A DNA stretch of 64,000 bases. Origin: Streptomyces achromogenes (GTDB taxonomy: Bacteria; Actinomycetota; Actinomycetes; Streptomycetales; Streptomycetaceae). The notes beneath the pieces were generated by a model. That model saw only the letters and a list, made by a program, of their open reading frames with translations. It was not told the DNA's origin and did not search any database. Positions 28,451 to 38,043 of this stretch are shown piece after piece; the stretch's first letter is position 1, and each line of letters begins with the position of its first letter. The stretch is from contig NZ_JAUSYH010000001.1 in assembly GCF_030816715.1 (NCBI RefSeq), positions 1,364,001 to 1,428,000 on the forward strand, read 5' to 3'. The translations under genes and the position numbers were made by a program.

Positions 28451-31387
28451 TCACCCCTCGTCGCGCAGCCGGGCCGCCAGGGAGGCCAGCGCCTCTGCCT
28501 CCTCGGTGTGGCCCCCAGCGGTCAGACGGGCGATCGCCGCGTCGAGCCGGGTGAGCGCGGGGGCGGGGCGTTGCAGGTAGAGGCCCTCGACGACGCCCGC
28601 GAGGCGGATGCTCTCGGCCCACTCGCCGACACGGTCGTCGTCCGCTCCCAGGTCTCCGAGCAGGGCGAGGGCCTTCTCCAGGGCGGCCAGAGCGGTCTCG
28701 TACTCGCCGGCGTAGGCGTTGACCCTGCCGTGTTCGTAGGCCAGGGCGGTGTCCAGGGAGCGGCCGTCGGGCCGGTGTCCGGCGGCGCGGGCCTCGTCGG
28801 CGATCCGGCCGGCGTCGGCGAGGAAGCCGAGGGCGCCGGCGAGGCCGTCGGAGCCCTGCCGCTCGGCCTGGACCCGGGCGATCTCGCGCAGGCAGCTGCT
28901 GAGCTGGTCGTAGCTCGGGGCCTTGGCGTGGGCGACGAGTGCCTGGTCCGCCACCTCGCGGGCGCGGGCGAAGTCGCCGGACTCGCCGAGGAGGAGTGCC
29001 GTCTCCGCGGCGATCATCACATGGCTCGCGGGGTCGTCGTCCCAGCCGGCCGATTCGGCGGCGAGGGCGACGAACTCCACCGTGGCGGCCTTGAGGTCCT
29101 CCCCCGCGTGCAGCGCGCGGGCGCGCGTCAGGCGCAGCTGGGCGACGAGCCGGTCGTCCAGTTCACCGGCGGCGACCTCCGGTTCCGCCAGCAGGGAGTC
29201 GAGCAGGGCGATGCAGTCCTCGACGCGGCCGAGGTCCAGGCTGAGCCGGGCGGCGTTGCTGTACGCGCAGAACGCCTCCGTCCGGCTGCCGCGGCGAAGC
29301 TCCAGCTCCGCGGAGCGCGTCAGGTGCCGCAGGGCCTCGTCGGGTCGGCCCAGGCGCATGCAGGCCTCGGCCAGATCGGCGTGCAGTTGGGCGGCGTCGA
29401 CCGCGTCGGCCGGCCAGTCGGCGGCCAGGCGCAGCCCTTCGGTCAGGTCGGTGTGCGCGGTCTGCGCGTCCCGCAGGGCGAGCTGGAGCCGGCCGCGCAG
29501 ACCGAGCGTGCGGGGCAGGTGCCAGGCGGGGCCGTGTGTCTTCAGCCGGTCGAGGAGGGCGTCGATCTCGGCGACCGCGGCGGGCAGGTCGCCGGAGAGG
29601 GCGTAGGTGCTGGCCCGCAGCAGCAGCGACCCGGAGATCTGGCCGGGGAGATCGTGCCGGGTGGCGAACGCGTGCAGCAGGTCCACCTCGGCGAGGACCG
29701 GCGCGATGTGCGCCTTGTCACCGGTCGTCTGCAGGCGCAGTCCGAGCGCCGTCGCCCGCAGCCGCAGCATGCGGGCCTCCAGGTACGGGGCGAGGCCGGG
29801 TGTCCCCTCGTGCAGACGGACCACGGCCGTGTGGGCGTCGGTCAGCGCGGCGGCCTTCTCCTCTGCCGACTCGGAGCCCTGCCCGGTGGCGTCCGCGGCG
29901 GGGAGCTGGGCGCAGGCGCGTTCGAGCGCCGCGTGTCCCGGGAGACCGGCGTCCTCGTACAGGGCGGCGGCATCCTCGTGGAGGGATGCGGCGTCGGTCT
30001 CCTCCTTCTCGTCCGCGCGGTTCGCCTCGTCGGACAGCAGGTCCGCGCGCAGTCGCGCGAGCGGTCCCACGGCCGGGTCGTCGGGGTGGCGGTAGTCGGA
30101 CGCTGCGGCGAGGGTGCGCAGCCGCGCCCAGCAGGCCTGTGCGTCCGGGTGCCCCTGCTCGTCCAGATCCCTGGCCCGGACGATGAGTTCGGGCAGGGAT
30201 TCGGGGACGGCGCCGGCGGCAGGGGCGGCGGGCGCGGCGACGGGCGCGGCCGGGGCGACGTCGTCGAGGTGGCGGACGCGCAGGGTCAGTTCCAGTGCGG
30301 TAAGGAGCGGCGCTCGGTCGAGGCGGGCGCGGCGGCGGTCGGTGTGCGCCGTGGTGCCGTTGCGGGCGTCGAAACGGGCGGCGAGGTCGTCGGCGCGGGC
30401 GTGTATCTCGGCGCGCAGGCCTGCCACCGTCCAGATGCGGCCCGCGTATCCGGCGGCGGGCAGTTCGCCGCGGCCGAGTCGTTCGATGCGTTGGAGCAGG
30501 ACCTGCACGCCGGTGAGGAAGCCGAGCAGGTCCAGCGGCGAGTCGACTTCGTCGAACAGGCTCCGGTTCTCGGAGAGCAGTTCCAGGCCGCGTGCCTCGT
30601 TGCCGGTGAGCGCGCAGAACTCCAGGTGCCGGCCGACCTCCTGGGCCATCGAGGGGTTGCGGCGGCAGCCGCGGTAGCCGGAGAGGTGCAGTTCGCGGGC
30701 CCGGTCGGTGCGGCCGGTGCGCAGCAGGGGCAGCAGCGCGTACGAGACGGAGCGGGCCGGTTCCTCCTGGCAGGATTCCTTGCCCTCCAGGACGGGCTCC
30801 CAGGTCCGCAGTGCCCGCTCGTCGTCGCCCGCCGCGAGGTGGTGGAGGGCGCGCTCGCAGATCTCGCAGGCCTCGCAGTCGCTGAGCCGGGTGCGGGCGC
30901 GGGCCGCCCACAGCTCGTAGGCGAGGGTGGTGCCCTCGCCGACGTGGGCGGCCAGTTGGTACGCCTGGCCGTAGTAGGGCTGGAGGCCCAGGCCGGCCTT
31001 CTCGTACCGGTCGCGCATCTCGGTCAGCCACTGGCGCAGACTCGCCAAGGGCACCTCGGGCAGCGCGCGCAGGGCGCCCGCGACCCACTTGAAGCGCCAG
31101 AACAGCATGTGGCGCAGGCGCTCGTCGAAGACGTCGGGCTGCTCGTCGAGGAGGTTCAGCAGGCGGGCGAAGACGACGGGCGACTTGCGGGGTTCGGAGC
31201 CGTAGGTGTACGCCTCCTGGAGTTCGAGGAGGGCGTGGACGAGGGTGGTGGGGTCGTCGAACTGCTCGGCGGCGTCGACGAGTTCCTCGGCCGTGACGGT
31301 GCGGGTACGGCCGTAGGGGCGACGGTCGTTCTCCTGGAGCGCCTGGTGCAGCTCGTCGGTGTTCTGGGGTGCGGGTGCGGTCGGCAT
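28451..31387 (-). CDS. Large TPR-like helical repeat protein paired with an Hsp90-family gene
   Basis: This cytoplasmic protein of 978 residues is built almost entirely of helical hairpins resembling tetratricopeptide repeats, clearest at about 560-978 (HADLAEACMRLGRPDEALRHLTRSAELE, AYAGEYETALAALEKALALLGD). A unique feature is the cysteine cluster at 171, 174 and 177 (DCEACEIC), which could bind metal. The N-terminal 160 residues are conserved-looking but unfamiliar. The ATG at 31387 lies 2 bases after the stop of the Hsp90 gene, so the two are expressed together. By analogy with eukaryotic Hsp90 and its TPR co-chaperones it may be a client adaptor; that is inference. No signal peptide or membrane segment is present. 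Confidence 0.85.
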   Translation of the reverse strand: MPTAPAPQNTDELHQALQENDRRPYGRTRTVTAEELVDAAEQFDDPTTLVHALLELQEAYTYGSEPRKSPVVFARLLNLLDEQPDVFDERLRHMLFWRFKWVAGALRALPEVPLASLRQWLTEMRDRYEKAGLGLQPYYGQAYQLAAHVGEGTTLAYELWAARARTRLSDCEACEICERALHHLAAGDDERALRTWEPVLEGKESCQEEPARSVSYALLPLLRTGRTDRARELHLSGYRGCRRNPSMAQEVGRHLEFCALTGNEARGLELLSENRSLFDEVDSPLDLLGFLTGVQVLLQRIERLGRGELPAAGYAGRIWTVAGLRAEIHARADDLAARFDARNGTTAHTDRRRARLDRAPLLTALELTLRVRHLDDVAPAAPVAAPAAPAAGAVPESLPELIVRARDLDEQGHPDAQACWARLRTLAAASDYRHPDDPAVGPLARLRADLLSDEANRADEKEETDAASLHEDAAALYEDAGLPGHAALERACAQLPAADATGQGSESAEEKAAALTDAHTAVVRLHEGTPGLAPYLEARMLRLRATALGLRLQTTGDKAHIAPVLAEVDLLHAFATRHDLPGQISGSLLLRASTYALSGDLPAAVAEIDALLDRLKTHGPAWHLPRTLGLRGRLQLALRDAQTAHTDLTEGLRLAADWPADAVDAAQLHADLAEACMRLGRPDEALRHLTRSAELELRRGSRTEAFCAYSNAARLSLDLGRVEDCIALLDSLLAEPEVAAGELDDRLVAQLRLTRARALHAGEDLKAATVEFVALAAESAGWDDDPASHVMIAAETALLLGESGDFARAREVADQALVAHAKAPSYDQLSSCLREIARVQAERQGSDGLAGALGFLADAGRIADEARAAGHRPDGRSLDTALAYEHGRVNAYAGEYETALAALEKALALLGDLGADDDRVGEWAESIRLAGVVEGLYLQRPAPALTRLDAAIARLTAGGHTEEAEALASLAARLRDEG

Positions 31388-31389
31388 CG

Positions 31390-33228
31390 TCAGCTGTCCT
31401 TGCGGAGGGCGTGGGCGAGCAGGTCGAGGAAGGAGCGGTTGATGAGGCTCGATTCGGCGGGCCTGAGCGGGCGCCGGGACAGCATCGCGGCCTGCCCGTA
31501 GAGGGCTTCGGCGCTGGTCCGGGCCAGCTCGGGCTCGTCGATCGTGACGGCGGTGCGGACCAGCGGGTTGAGCTGGTTGAGGATCAGCTGGGCCCGTGGC
31601 GCCTCCTGGCGCAGCGCGCCGAGGATGTCGCCCCACAGGCCGCCCTCCTGCTCCCGGGCGAGCTGGGAGCGGGTGCGCTCGTGGCGGGCCTCCCGGCTGT
31701 CGACGAGGAGGGCGGGGGCGGAGGCGGGCTGGAAGGTGCGCAGCGCGACGTCGCAGTCGAAGACGGCGAGGGCGTCGCGGGCCCGCGCGAGGTAGGCGGC
31801 GGCGGCGAGTTCCGTCTCCCGGTCGACGGGGTCGAGGTGGGCGGTGAGGGTCGCCGGGTCGAGGTCGGCGACGGTGGCCTCGGGCCTGATCTCGGGCAGC
31901 CGGTGGACCAGTTCGCGGTCGTAGGTGTAGCCGCCGTTGACGACGCCGAGCCCGGCGGCCGAGGCGATCGCCGCGACCTGGCGGAACTCCTCCACGCTCG
32001 AGGTGACGAGCACGGTGCGGTGGGTGCGCGCGAACTCGTCGAGGGTGCAGTGGCCGTCGGTGGTCTCGAACGGCAGCCAGGGCAGCAGCATCCGCAGGAT
32101 CTCGTCGTCGTGCACCGCGAGCGACTTCACGGCCAGGTGGTGGGCCTGGAGGAACCGGTGGAGCAGGTCGGGATCGCTGGCGGCGGCCCGGGCGATCCAC
32201 GCGCGCAGCCGCTCGGCGAGGGCGTCGCGGACGGCGGCGAGCGTGTCGTCCTCGTACAGGGACTCGCGGGACGCCGTCGGGCGCAGGCTCTCGGCGTCGA
32301 CGACGCAGCGGACGAAGAAGGCCCACTCGGGCAGGATCTCCTCGGCCTGCTCGGACAGCAGCATCCCCTTGACGTGCACGCGATGCCCGTGGCGGCGTCC
32401 GGCCGGCACCGCCTCGGGCAGCACGCACGCGATGCCCTTCAGGCCCACGGCCGGCAGGTCGAGTTCGATGGTGTCGAGCGGGGTGAAGCCGAAGACGTCC
32501 GCCCCGTACGCGGCCAGCGCCCGGGCGCGGGCACCCGGCGTGGGGTGGGTGCGGGCCCAGGGGGCGGGCTCGGGGTTGACGGGGGCGCCCGGTCCGCCGG
32601 TGCCGTCGTCGAAGGTCACGGGGTGGCGCAGCAGGGAGCCGAAGTGCCGGGCCAGCGCGTGCACCTGTGCCGGACGGGTCCACTCGCCCGCGTCGGCGCG
32701 CGGCGTCAGGGTGACGGTGGTGCCGGGCCGGGGGCGGGCGGAGGCGGGCAGGGTGCGCACGGTGTAACTGCCGTCGCCGCGTCCGCGCCACTCCACGGCG
32801 GGGGCGCCGGGGGTGCGGGCCGAGCGGCTCAGGACGTGGATCTCGTCGGCGACCAGGAAGCAGGAGAGCAGGCCGATGCCGAACTGGCCGATGAAGTCGG
32901 CGCGTTGTTCGGCGATGCCGTCGGCGCGCTTGCTGCTGCGGCCGATCGTGGCGAGGAAGGTGTGCACGTCGGCCTCGGTGAGACCGACGCCGTCGTCCTC
33001 GACGCGTACGACGGAGCCGTCGGCGTACAGACGGATGCCGAAGGCGCCGTGGGACTCGATGGCGTGCCGTGCGGTGAGGGCGTCGACCGCGTTCTGCAGG
33101 AGTTCGCGCAGGTAGACGCGGGGGCTGGAGTAGAGATGGTGGGAGAGGAGGTCCACCAGGCCGCGGAGGTCGACCTGGAACGTGCGGTCGGTGGCGGCTT
33201 GGTGGGCGGAGGTGTCGCGCAGGGGCAT
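31390..33228 (-). CDS. Hsp90-family ATPase/chaperone (HtpG-like paralogue)
   Basis: This protein of 612 residues has a complete GHKL ATP site: YLRELLQNAVDAL (Glu42, Asn46), EDDGVGL (Asp78, Gly80, Gly82), ATIGRSSKR and FIGQFGIGLLS. The middle domain keeps DAESLRPTASRESLYED with the catalytic-loop arginine Arg321. Length is close to HtpG (about 625-640), but the C-terminal part is divergent and there is no EEVD-like tail. The start at 33228 is followed immediately by family sequence; the ribosome site is weak (GGATG). It lies in a three-gene operon between an unknown protein and the TPR protein. It differs clearly from housekeeping HtpG and may serve a specialised set of clients. Confidence 0.9.
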   Translation of the reverse strand: MPLRDTSAHQAATDRTFQVDLRGLVDLLSHHLYSSPRVYLRELLQNAVDALTARHAIESHGAFGIRLYADGSVVRVEDDGVGLTEADVHTFLATIGRSSKRADGIAEQRADFIGQFGIGLLSCFLVADEIHVLSRSARTPGAPAVEWRGRGDGSYTVRTLPASARPRPGTTVTLTPRADAGEWTRPAQVHALARHFGSLLRHPVTFDDGTGGPGAPVNPEPAPWARTHPTPGARARALAAYGADVFGFTPLDTIELDLPAVGLKGIACVLPEAVPAGRRHGHRVHVKGMLLSEQAEEILPEWAFFVRCVVDAESLRPTASRESLYEDDTLAAVRDALAERLRAWIARAAASDPDLLHRFLQAHHLAVKSLAVHDDEILRMLLPWLPFETTDGHCTLDEFARTHRTVLVTSSVEEFRQVAAIASAAGLGVVNGGYTYDRELVHRLPEIRPEATVADLDPATLTAHLDPVDRETELAAAAYLARARDALAVFDCDVALRTFQPASAPALLVDSREARHERTRSQLAREQEGGLWGDILGALRQEAPRAQLILNQLNPLVRTAVTIDEPELARTSAEALYGQAAMLSRRPLRPAESSLINRSFLDLLAHALRKDS

Positions 33229-33305
33229 GAGGCATCCGGGGTGAAGGGAACGGCAGGGGTGGGCGGTGGTCCGCAGGACCGGCCGGAGCCGGTGTGGCCG
33301 GTGGC

Positions 33306-34295
33306 TCAGAAGACCTTGCGGAAGCGCGCGTACGCCTTGTCGGGGTCCGACATGAAGGTCCACGGCCACTGGGTGATCACACCGTCCAGCTCGCGGAAGA
33401 CGTTCGAGGCCGTGCTGCTGCCCGCCAGCGAGAGGGCCATGGCGAAGATGTTGTAGTCGCCCTGCCAACCCAGGCGGCGCTCGTACGCGTGGTGCAGGAT
33501 GCTGCGCTCCGCGGTTTCTCTCAACTCGCTCCGGATCCGGGGCTGCTGCAGACAGTCGCGGTCGTCGGACTCCACCCAGTCCTCGATATGTGCCATGGCG
33601 ATGACACAGCCGAGCCCGTGCCCGTCGGGCGCGGCGGCGAAGGCCTTCCGGGCGAACTCCAGGGCCTGGCCCGGCTCTCCGCCCCAGCGGGGCTGGAGGT
33701 GCGACACCCACTCCAGGTGGAGGTCCAGGTTCAGCGGATCACGGCGCAGACCCGCCGCGAGCCGGGCATCCTGGACGCTGTCGTCGACGGACATGCCTCG
33801 TCCGGAGGTGAGCAGATGGCGCCACGGTGTGACCCAGTCGGGCCGCAGTTCGGCGGCCTCGAGCAGGTGCTCCTCGGCGATGCGCAGCCGCTCGTAGAAC
33901 GTCTGCCACTGTTCGCGGCCGACGTCCACGGCACGGGCGGACGTACGCGCCTCCCAGCCCCAGGCGACATGGCGCGCACCCGATATCAGCAGTGCGGTCG
34001 CCCGGAGTTCCTTGTCGTCCTTGTCCTCCTCGGCGGCCCGGACGATCCACTCCTCCAGACCGTCCACATCGGTCAGTTCCCCCAGGACCGCCTGCTCGCG
34101 GCCGAGGTCGAAGGGGGCCAGCGCCGCCTTGACCGCCGACCAGTCGCCCGCGTCGGCCGCCTCGACCAGCGCGAGCACCCGCGTGTCCCCCAGCGCGCGC
34201 AGCGCGTATGTCCCGTGCTTCTGCTTTCGCGGGGGAAGGGCGTGCGGATCCGTCGCGGATCTCTCCACGCCCCTTCCGAACAGCTTGCCGAACAT
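33306..34295 (-). CDS. Conserved-looking cytoplasmic protein of unknown function, first gene of the Hsp90 operon
   Basis: This protein of 329 residues is rich in helices, Trp and acidic residues (RALGDTRVLALVEAADAGDWSAV, TPWRHLLTSGRGM, PGQALEFARKAFAAAPDGHG). The spacing suggests a few degenerate TPR-like hairpins, but I recognise no named family. The ATG at 34295 was chosen because GGGGAGGAC ends 6 bases upstream; a longer reading frame upstream lacks protein character. It is 77 bases from the Hsp90 gene on the same strand, so it is likely co-transcribed and may be a further partner. Confidence 0.75.
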   Translation of the reverse strand: MFGKLFGRGVERSATDPHALPPRKQKHGTYALRALGDTRVLALVEAADAGDWSAVKAALAPFDLGREQAVLGELTDVDGLEEWIVRAAEEDKDDKELRATALLISGARHVAWGWEARTSARAVDVGREQWQTFYERLRIAEEHLLEAAELRPDWVTPWRHLLTSGRGMSVDDSVQDARLAAGLRRDPLNLDLHLEWVSHLQPRWGGEPGQALEFARKAFAAAPDGHGLGCVIAMAHIEDWVESDDRDCLQQPRIRSELRETAERSILHHAYERRLGWQGDYNIFAMALSLAGSSTASNVFRELDGVITQWPWTFMSDPDKAYARFRKVF

Positions 34296-34641
34296 GCCGC
34301 GTCCTCCCCTGATCCCCACGTGGTCGTCCGGGGCAGCATAAGCGGCCCCACCGACACCGTTTCCACAGGGTTTTCTCACGAGTGCCGCACACCGTGAGAC
34401 AGTCGCGGAGGCTGGCGGCGCTGACACGTCCCGCGCCACGTCGCCGCGTTCCCGTAGTGCCGCGGTACTGGTCACCGGCCGCCGATGTACTTCCCCGGTT
34501 CCGGGTCTGATGGGTGATCACCTCCTATCGTGGTACCGGCCTGAAGGGAACAGCGCTCCGACCTGGTGCCGCCGGCGAGGCCGCGCACGGGGCCGCAGGT
34601 GTCCGCACGGCGGCCCCGACCCTCCGAACAGAAAGACACGG

Positions 34642-35337
34642 ATGTCCCCCACGAAGCGCATTCTCATCATCGTCACCAGCACCGGCGAGTACGAGAAGGT
34701 CGGTTACCGCACCGGTCTCTGGCTGGGCGAGCTGACCCACTTCTACGACGTCGCCGAACAGGCGGGCTTCGAGCTCACCGTCGCGAGCATCGAGGGCGGC
34801 GCCGTGCCGCTCGACCCGGAGAGCCTCGCCCACGACGTCCTCGGCGACCTGGGCACCGACAAGCGGTACGCCGACCGCGCGTTCATGGACACGCTGCGGA
34901 ATGTCGTCGCCGTGAGCGAGGTCGACGTCGACGACTACGACGCCGTCTACCTGACCGGCGGTCACGGCGTGATGTTCGACTTCCACCAGAGCCGGGCGCT
35001 GGAGACGCTCGTCGCCCGCTTCCACGAGAGCGGCCGGATCGTGTCGGCGGTCTGCCACGGCCCGTGCGGTCTGCTCGACGTCACCCTGAGCGACGGCGAA
35101 CCGCTGGTGAAGGGCAGGAACGTCACGGGCTTCTCCTGGCGGGAGGAGGAACTCGCCCAGCGTGCCGACGCCGTCCCCTACAGCCTCGAGGACCGGCTGA
35201 AGGAACTCGGCGCGAAGTACAGCGTCGCGGCGAAGCCCTTCGACACCCACGTCGTCGAGGACGACCGCCTGATCACCGGGCAGAACCCGGGCAGCGCCAG
35301 GGCGGTCGCCGAGGCGGTCGTCCGCCGCCTCGGCTGA
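34642..35337 (+). CDS. DJ-1/PfpI (Hsp31-like) family protein
   Basis: This cytoplasmic protein of 231 residues has the class I amidotransferase-like fold. The nucleophile elbow AVCHGPCG gives Cys138 with His139, and Glu30 (WLGELTHFYDV) is the acidic partner seen in Hsp31-type proteins. DDYDAVYLTGGHGVMFDF is the other family block. Members are described as glyoxalases, deglycases or holding chaperones. The start codon is preceded by GAAAGA, a modest site. It is transcribed away from the Hsp90 operon. Confidence 0.9.
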   Translation: MSPTKRILIIVTSTGEYEKVGYRTGLWLGELTHFYDVAEQAGFELTVASIEGGAVPLDPESLAHDVLGDLGTDKRYADRAFMDTLRNVVAVSEVDVDDYDAVYLTGGHGVMFDFHQSRALETLVARFHESGRIVSAVCHGPCGLLDVTLSDGEPLVKGRNVTGFSWREEELAQRADAVPYSLEDRLKELGAKYSVAAKPFDTHVVEDDRLITGQNPGSARAVAEAVVRRLG

Positions 35338-35352
35338 GTGACGCCCGGACAC

Positions 35353-35387
35353 GGGGGGCCGCCCGGCACTGCGCCGGCCGGTCCCCC
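35353..35387. terminator. Hairpin between convergent genes
   Basis: GGGGG with CCCCC at the base and CCGGC with GCCGG near the tip, loop of 5 bases, with an internal loop between. It lies midway between the stops of the DJ-1-type gene and the membrane protein gene and could serve both. Confidence 0.45.
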
Positions 35388-35392
35388 TGACC

Positions 35393-36559
35393 TCACGGGC
35401 GGGCGGGTTCCGGTTCCCCGGCCGGCGCGTCCGTGGTCGGCCCGTGTCCCCCGGCGACCGCCCGCAGGGTGACGGTGGCCGCGGCTCCCGCCGTCAGGCC
35501 CCAGACGAGGGCTGCCGGGACTCCGCCGCCGATGGCCGCGGACAGGTACATCAGGTCCCATTTCAGGGTCGACCCGTCCAGCGCCACCCGCAGCAGCTGA
35601 CTCGCCAGGAGCCCGACCACGGTCAGGCACACGGTGGTCACCGCCATCGCCGGGACCGTCACCCGCGTCAGCATCGCGGGCAGCCGCCGCAGCGCCGTCC
35701 ACACCAGTGCGAGCAGCAGGACGTCCACGGCCCGGTACAGCAGCCAGTCCCCGAACGACACTCCCGCCGGAGCGGACCAGGCGCCGAGAAGCAGCCACTG
35801 GCGGAGCAGGTCACCCGGTTCGGAGAGCAGTCCGCTGCCCGAGAAGGACGTCTGCAGCTCGGCGGCGACCGACTGGTACGAGAGGACCACCAGGGACAGC
35901 GCGATCACCGCCGTCCCGACGGTGGCCGCCAGCCGGGCCGCCCGCGCCGGGACGGCCTCGCGCGGCAGCGGATCCGCGCTCCTGGCGATCACCCGCGCGA
36001 CGAGGACCGTCGCCAGCGACGCGAACAGCGCGGTCACCACCAGCATCTGCCGCCCGGAGGAGATCACGCCCGCCAGTTGCGGGAGGAAGCGGTAACTGCC
36101 GCGTCCCTGCGAGGCGATCAGCCACGGCGCGGAGACGGTCACCGCCAGCGTCCCGGCCACCACGCCCCAGCCCCACAGCGCGAGCAGCGCGGCCGGCAGC
36201 CGGCCGTCGACCGGCGGCAGCCTGCGGACCAGGAGCATCGCCCCCGGCACGAAGAAGGCGAAGAGCGCGGCGAACCGGATCTGCAACGCCGTTTCGTACA
36301 GCGACAGATAGCGGGGGGCGTCGCCGCCGGCCGGGTCCCCGACCTCGCCGAGCGCTCCGGAACCGAACCGGACCGACGTCGGGGGGTCGTACGACCAGGG
36401 CGCGAGCCACTGCTGGAGATCGGCGACGACCCGGCCGCCGAGCGCGTCGGTGGCGCCCTGCAGGTGCAGCGCCTCGGTGCTCGCCCCGGCCCACCACAGG
36501 AGCGCCGTGAGCAGCACCCCGCCCGTCACTGCCGGTATGGCCGCACGCCGATGGTTCAT
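35393..36559 (-). CDS. Integral membrane protein of unknown function
   Basis: This protein of 388 residues has about eight hydrophobic segments, short Arg-rich cytoplasmic loops and an extracytoplasmic loop after the first helix (about 30-85). No family motif was recognised. The ATG at 36559 has a GGGGGAC site 6 bases upstream, which makes the start secure. It ends with a Pro/Glu-rich tail. Confidence 0.7.
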   Translation of the reverse strand: MNHRRAAIPAVTGGVLLTALLWWAGASTEALHLQGATDALGGRVVADLQQWLAPWSYDPPTSVRFGSGALGEVGDPAGGDAPRYLSLYETALQIRFAALFAFFVPGAMLLVRRLPPVDGRLPAALLALWGWGVVAGTLAVTVSAPWLIASQGRGSYRFLPQLAGVISSGRQMLVVTALFASLATVLVARVIARSADPLPREAVPARAARLAATVGTAVIALSLVVLSYQSVAAELQTSFSGSGLLSEPGDLLRQWLLLGAWSAPAGVSFGDWLLYRAVDVLLLALVWTALRRLPAMLTRVTVPAMAVTTVCLTVVGLLASQLLRVALDGSTLKWDLMYLSAAIGGGVPAALVWGLTAGAAATVTLRAVAGGHGPTTDAPAGEPEPARP

Positions 36560-36768
36560 GTGTGTCCCCCGTACTGGTCGAGCGCCCCGTGAGTCGAGTC
36601 CCCCGGTCGGCTGGAGACTACGCGGCGCTGATCACATGGGGATCACGGTCGGGCATGAACTGCTTGACAGGACGACGGGGTGACGGCAGGGCGGTCGTTC
36701 CGGGACGGTGCGCTGTGATGTCGCGCACGGTAGGTGCGTTGCGGGCCTGGTGTGGCACTTGATGTGCC

Positions 36769-37965
36769 ATGGAGTGCACTCACGCGACGACACGGGCGCC
36801 ACAGGCGGCATGGCCGGCTCGACTGGCGCGGGCGGTACGGCTGAGCGGCGGGAACGTCGTGCGGACCGCTCGCCGGGCGTGGGCCGAGCCGGGCCGGGAA
36901 CGGGATCTCGTGGCGCAGGCCGGCAAGGCCGCGCTGGCCGCCTGGGTGGCCTGGGCGGTGGCGGGCTGGTGGCTCGCGGCGCCCATGGCGTTCGTGGCGC
37001 CGTGGGTGGCGGTCGTGCTGGTGGAGGCGACGGTCTACCGGTCGGTGGCGCACGGTCTGCAACAGCTCGCGGCGATCACGGCGGGCACCGTGGTGGCCAC
37101 GGCGGTGGCGTTGCTGCTGGACGGCAACACGATGGTCACGATGGCCCTGGTCCTGCCGGCGGTGCTGCTCCTCGGGCAGTGGCACCGTCTGGGCAGTCAG
37201 GGCGTGTACGCGGCCACCGGCGCGCTCTTCGTGCTGACCGGCGGCCACGTCACGATCGCCTCGTCGGCGGCCCGGGTCGCGGAGGCGGTCTTCGGCGCGG
37301 CGGTCGGCGTCGCGGTGAACGCGCTGGTCCGTCCGCCGCTCTATCTGCGCGACACCCGCACCGCGCTGGAGGACGCGGTCCGCGAGGCGCGGGAGATCCT
37401 CGACGCGGTGGCCGACGGACTGGCCGACGGCGAGGGGGACGACCGGGCGGCCGCCGAGTGGCATGCTCGCGCCCTGCGTCTGGGCCGTCTGGTGGACCAG
37501 GCGCGGTCGGCGATCGGCCGCAGCACGGAGAGCATGCGGGGCAACCCGCGCGGCCGGCGTCTGTACGCCGCGGCGCAGCCCGACAAGGCGTACGCCGACG
37601 CCCTGGTCGTGCTCGACTACATCGCCGTGCACACCGCCGGCGTGACCCGGACGGTGTGGGAGGCCGTGGACCACGGCAGCAAGGCCGCACAGCCGGCCGC
37701 GGAGATCGCCCGTCCGTACGCGGACTTCCTGCACCGCACCGCCCACGCCATCGGGCTCTACGGCAGCGCGCGCTTCACGCCGGGCGGCCATGCCGACGCC
37801 GCCGCCGACGAGCTCCGCGAGGCCGTCGAGGAACTGCACCACACGCTCGACGCGTTCCGCCGGCAGCTGCCGGGCGCCGTGCGGGACGACCCCGACGCGC
37901 TGTTGACGTACGGAGCGCTGCTGGCCCAGGCGCACCGGCTGGCCGATCAGCTCGTCCAGGACTGA
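36769..37965 (+). CDS. FUSC-family membrane protein (aromatic acid exporter-like)
   Basis: This protein of 398 residues has an N-terminal Arg-rich stretch and about six helices arranged as in ArAE/FUSC proteins (LVAQAGKAALAAWVAWAVAGWW, VLVEATVYRSVAHGLQQLAAITAGTVVATAVALLL). A long helical cytoplasmic domain follows (about 205-398). It is probably an efflux or membrane-stress protein. No ribosome site precedes the ATG and the frame is closed just upstream, so the mRNA may have a very short or no leader. Confidence 0.8.
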   Translation: MECTHATTRAPQAAWPARLARAVRLSGGNVVRTARRAWAEPGRERDLVAQAGKAALAAWVAWAVAGWWLAAPMAFVAPWVAVVLVEATVYRSVAHGLQQLAAITAGTVVATAVALLLDGNTMVTMALVLPAVLLLGQWHRLGSQGVYAATGALFVLTGGHVTIASSAARVAEAVFGAAVGVAVNALVRPPLYLRDTRTALEDAVREAREILDAVADGLADGEGDDRAAAEWHARALRLGRLVDQARSAIGRSTESMRGNPRGRRLYAAAQPDKAYADALVVLDYIAVHTAGVTRTVWEAVDHGSKAAQPAAEIARPYADFLHRTAHAIGLYGSARFTPGGHADAAADELREAVEELHHTLDAFRRQLPGAVRDDPDALLTYGALLAQAHRLADQLVQD

Positions 37966-37992
37966 CCAGGAGAGCGCGACGGGGGCGGTGCC

Positions 37993-38028
37993 CACCACTC
38001 CCGTCCGCGCCACCACTCCCGTCCGTCA
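37993..38028. repeat. Tandem repeat, two units of 18 bases
   Basis: Two nearly identical 18-base units starting CACCACTCCCGTCCG lie in the short gap between convergent genes, followed by a further partial CCCGTCCGTC copy. Confidence 0.6.
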
Positions 38029-38043
38029 CGCCCGTCCGTCGGG

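Noticed and set aside
28376..31501. A plus-strand open frame of over 1000 codons opposite the TPR gene
   Set aside because: It mirrors the codon-position bias of the TPR gene on the other strand; no ribosome site and no protein features. Long antisense frames are normal in such high-GC DNA.
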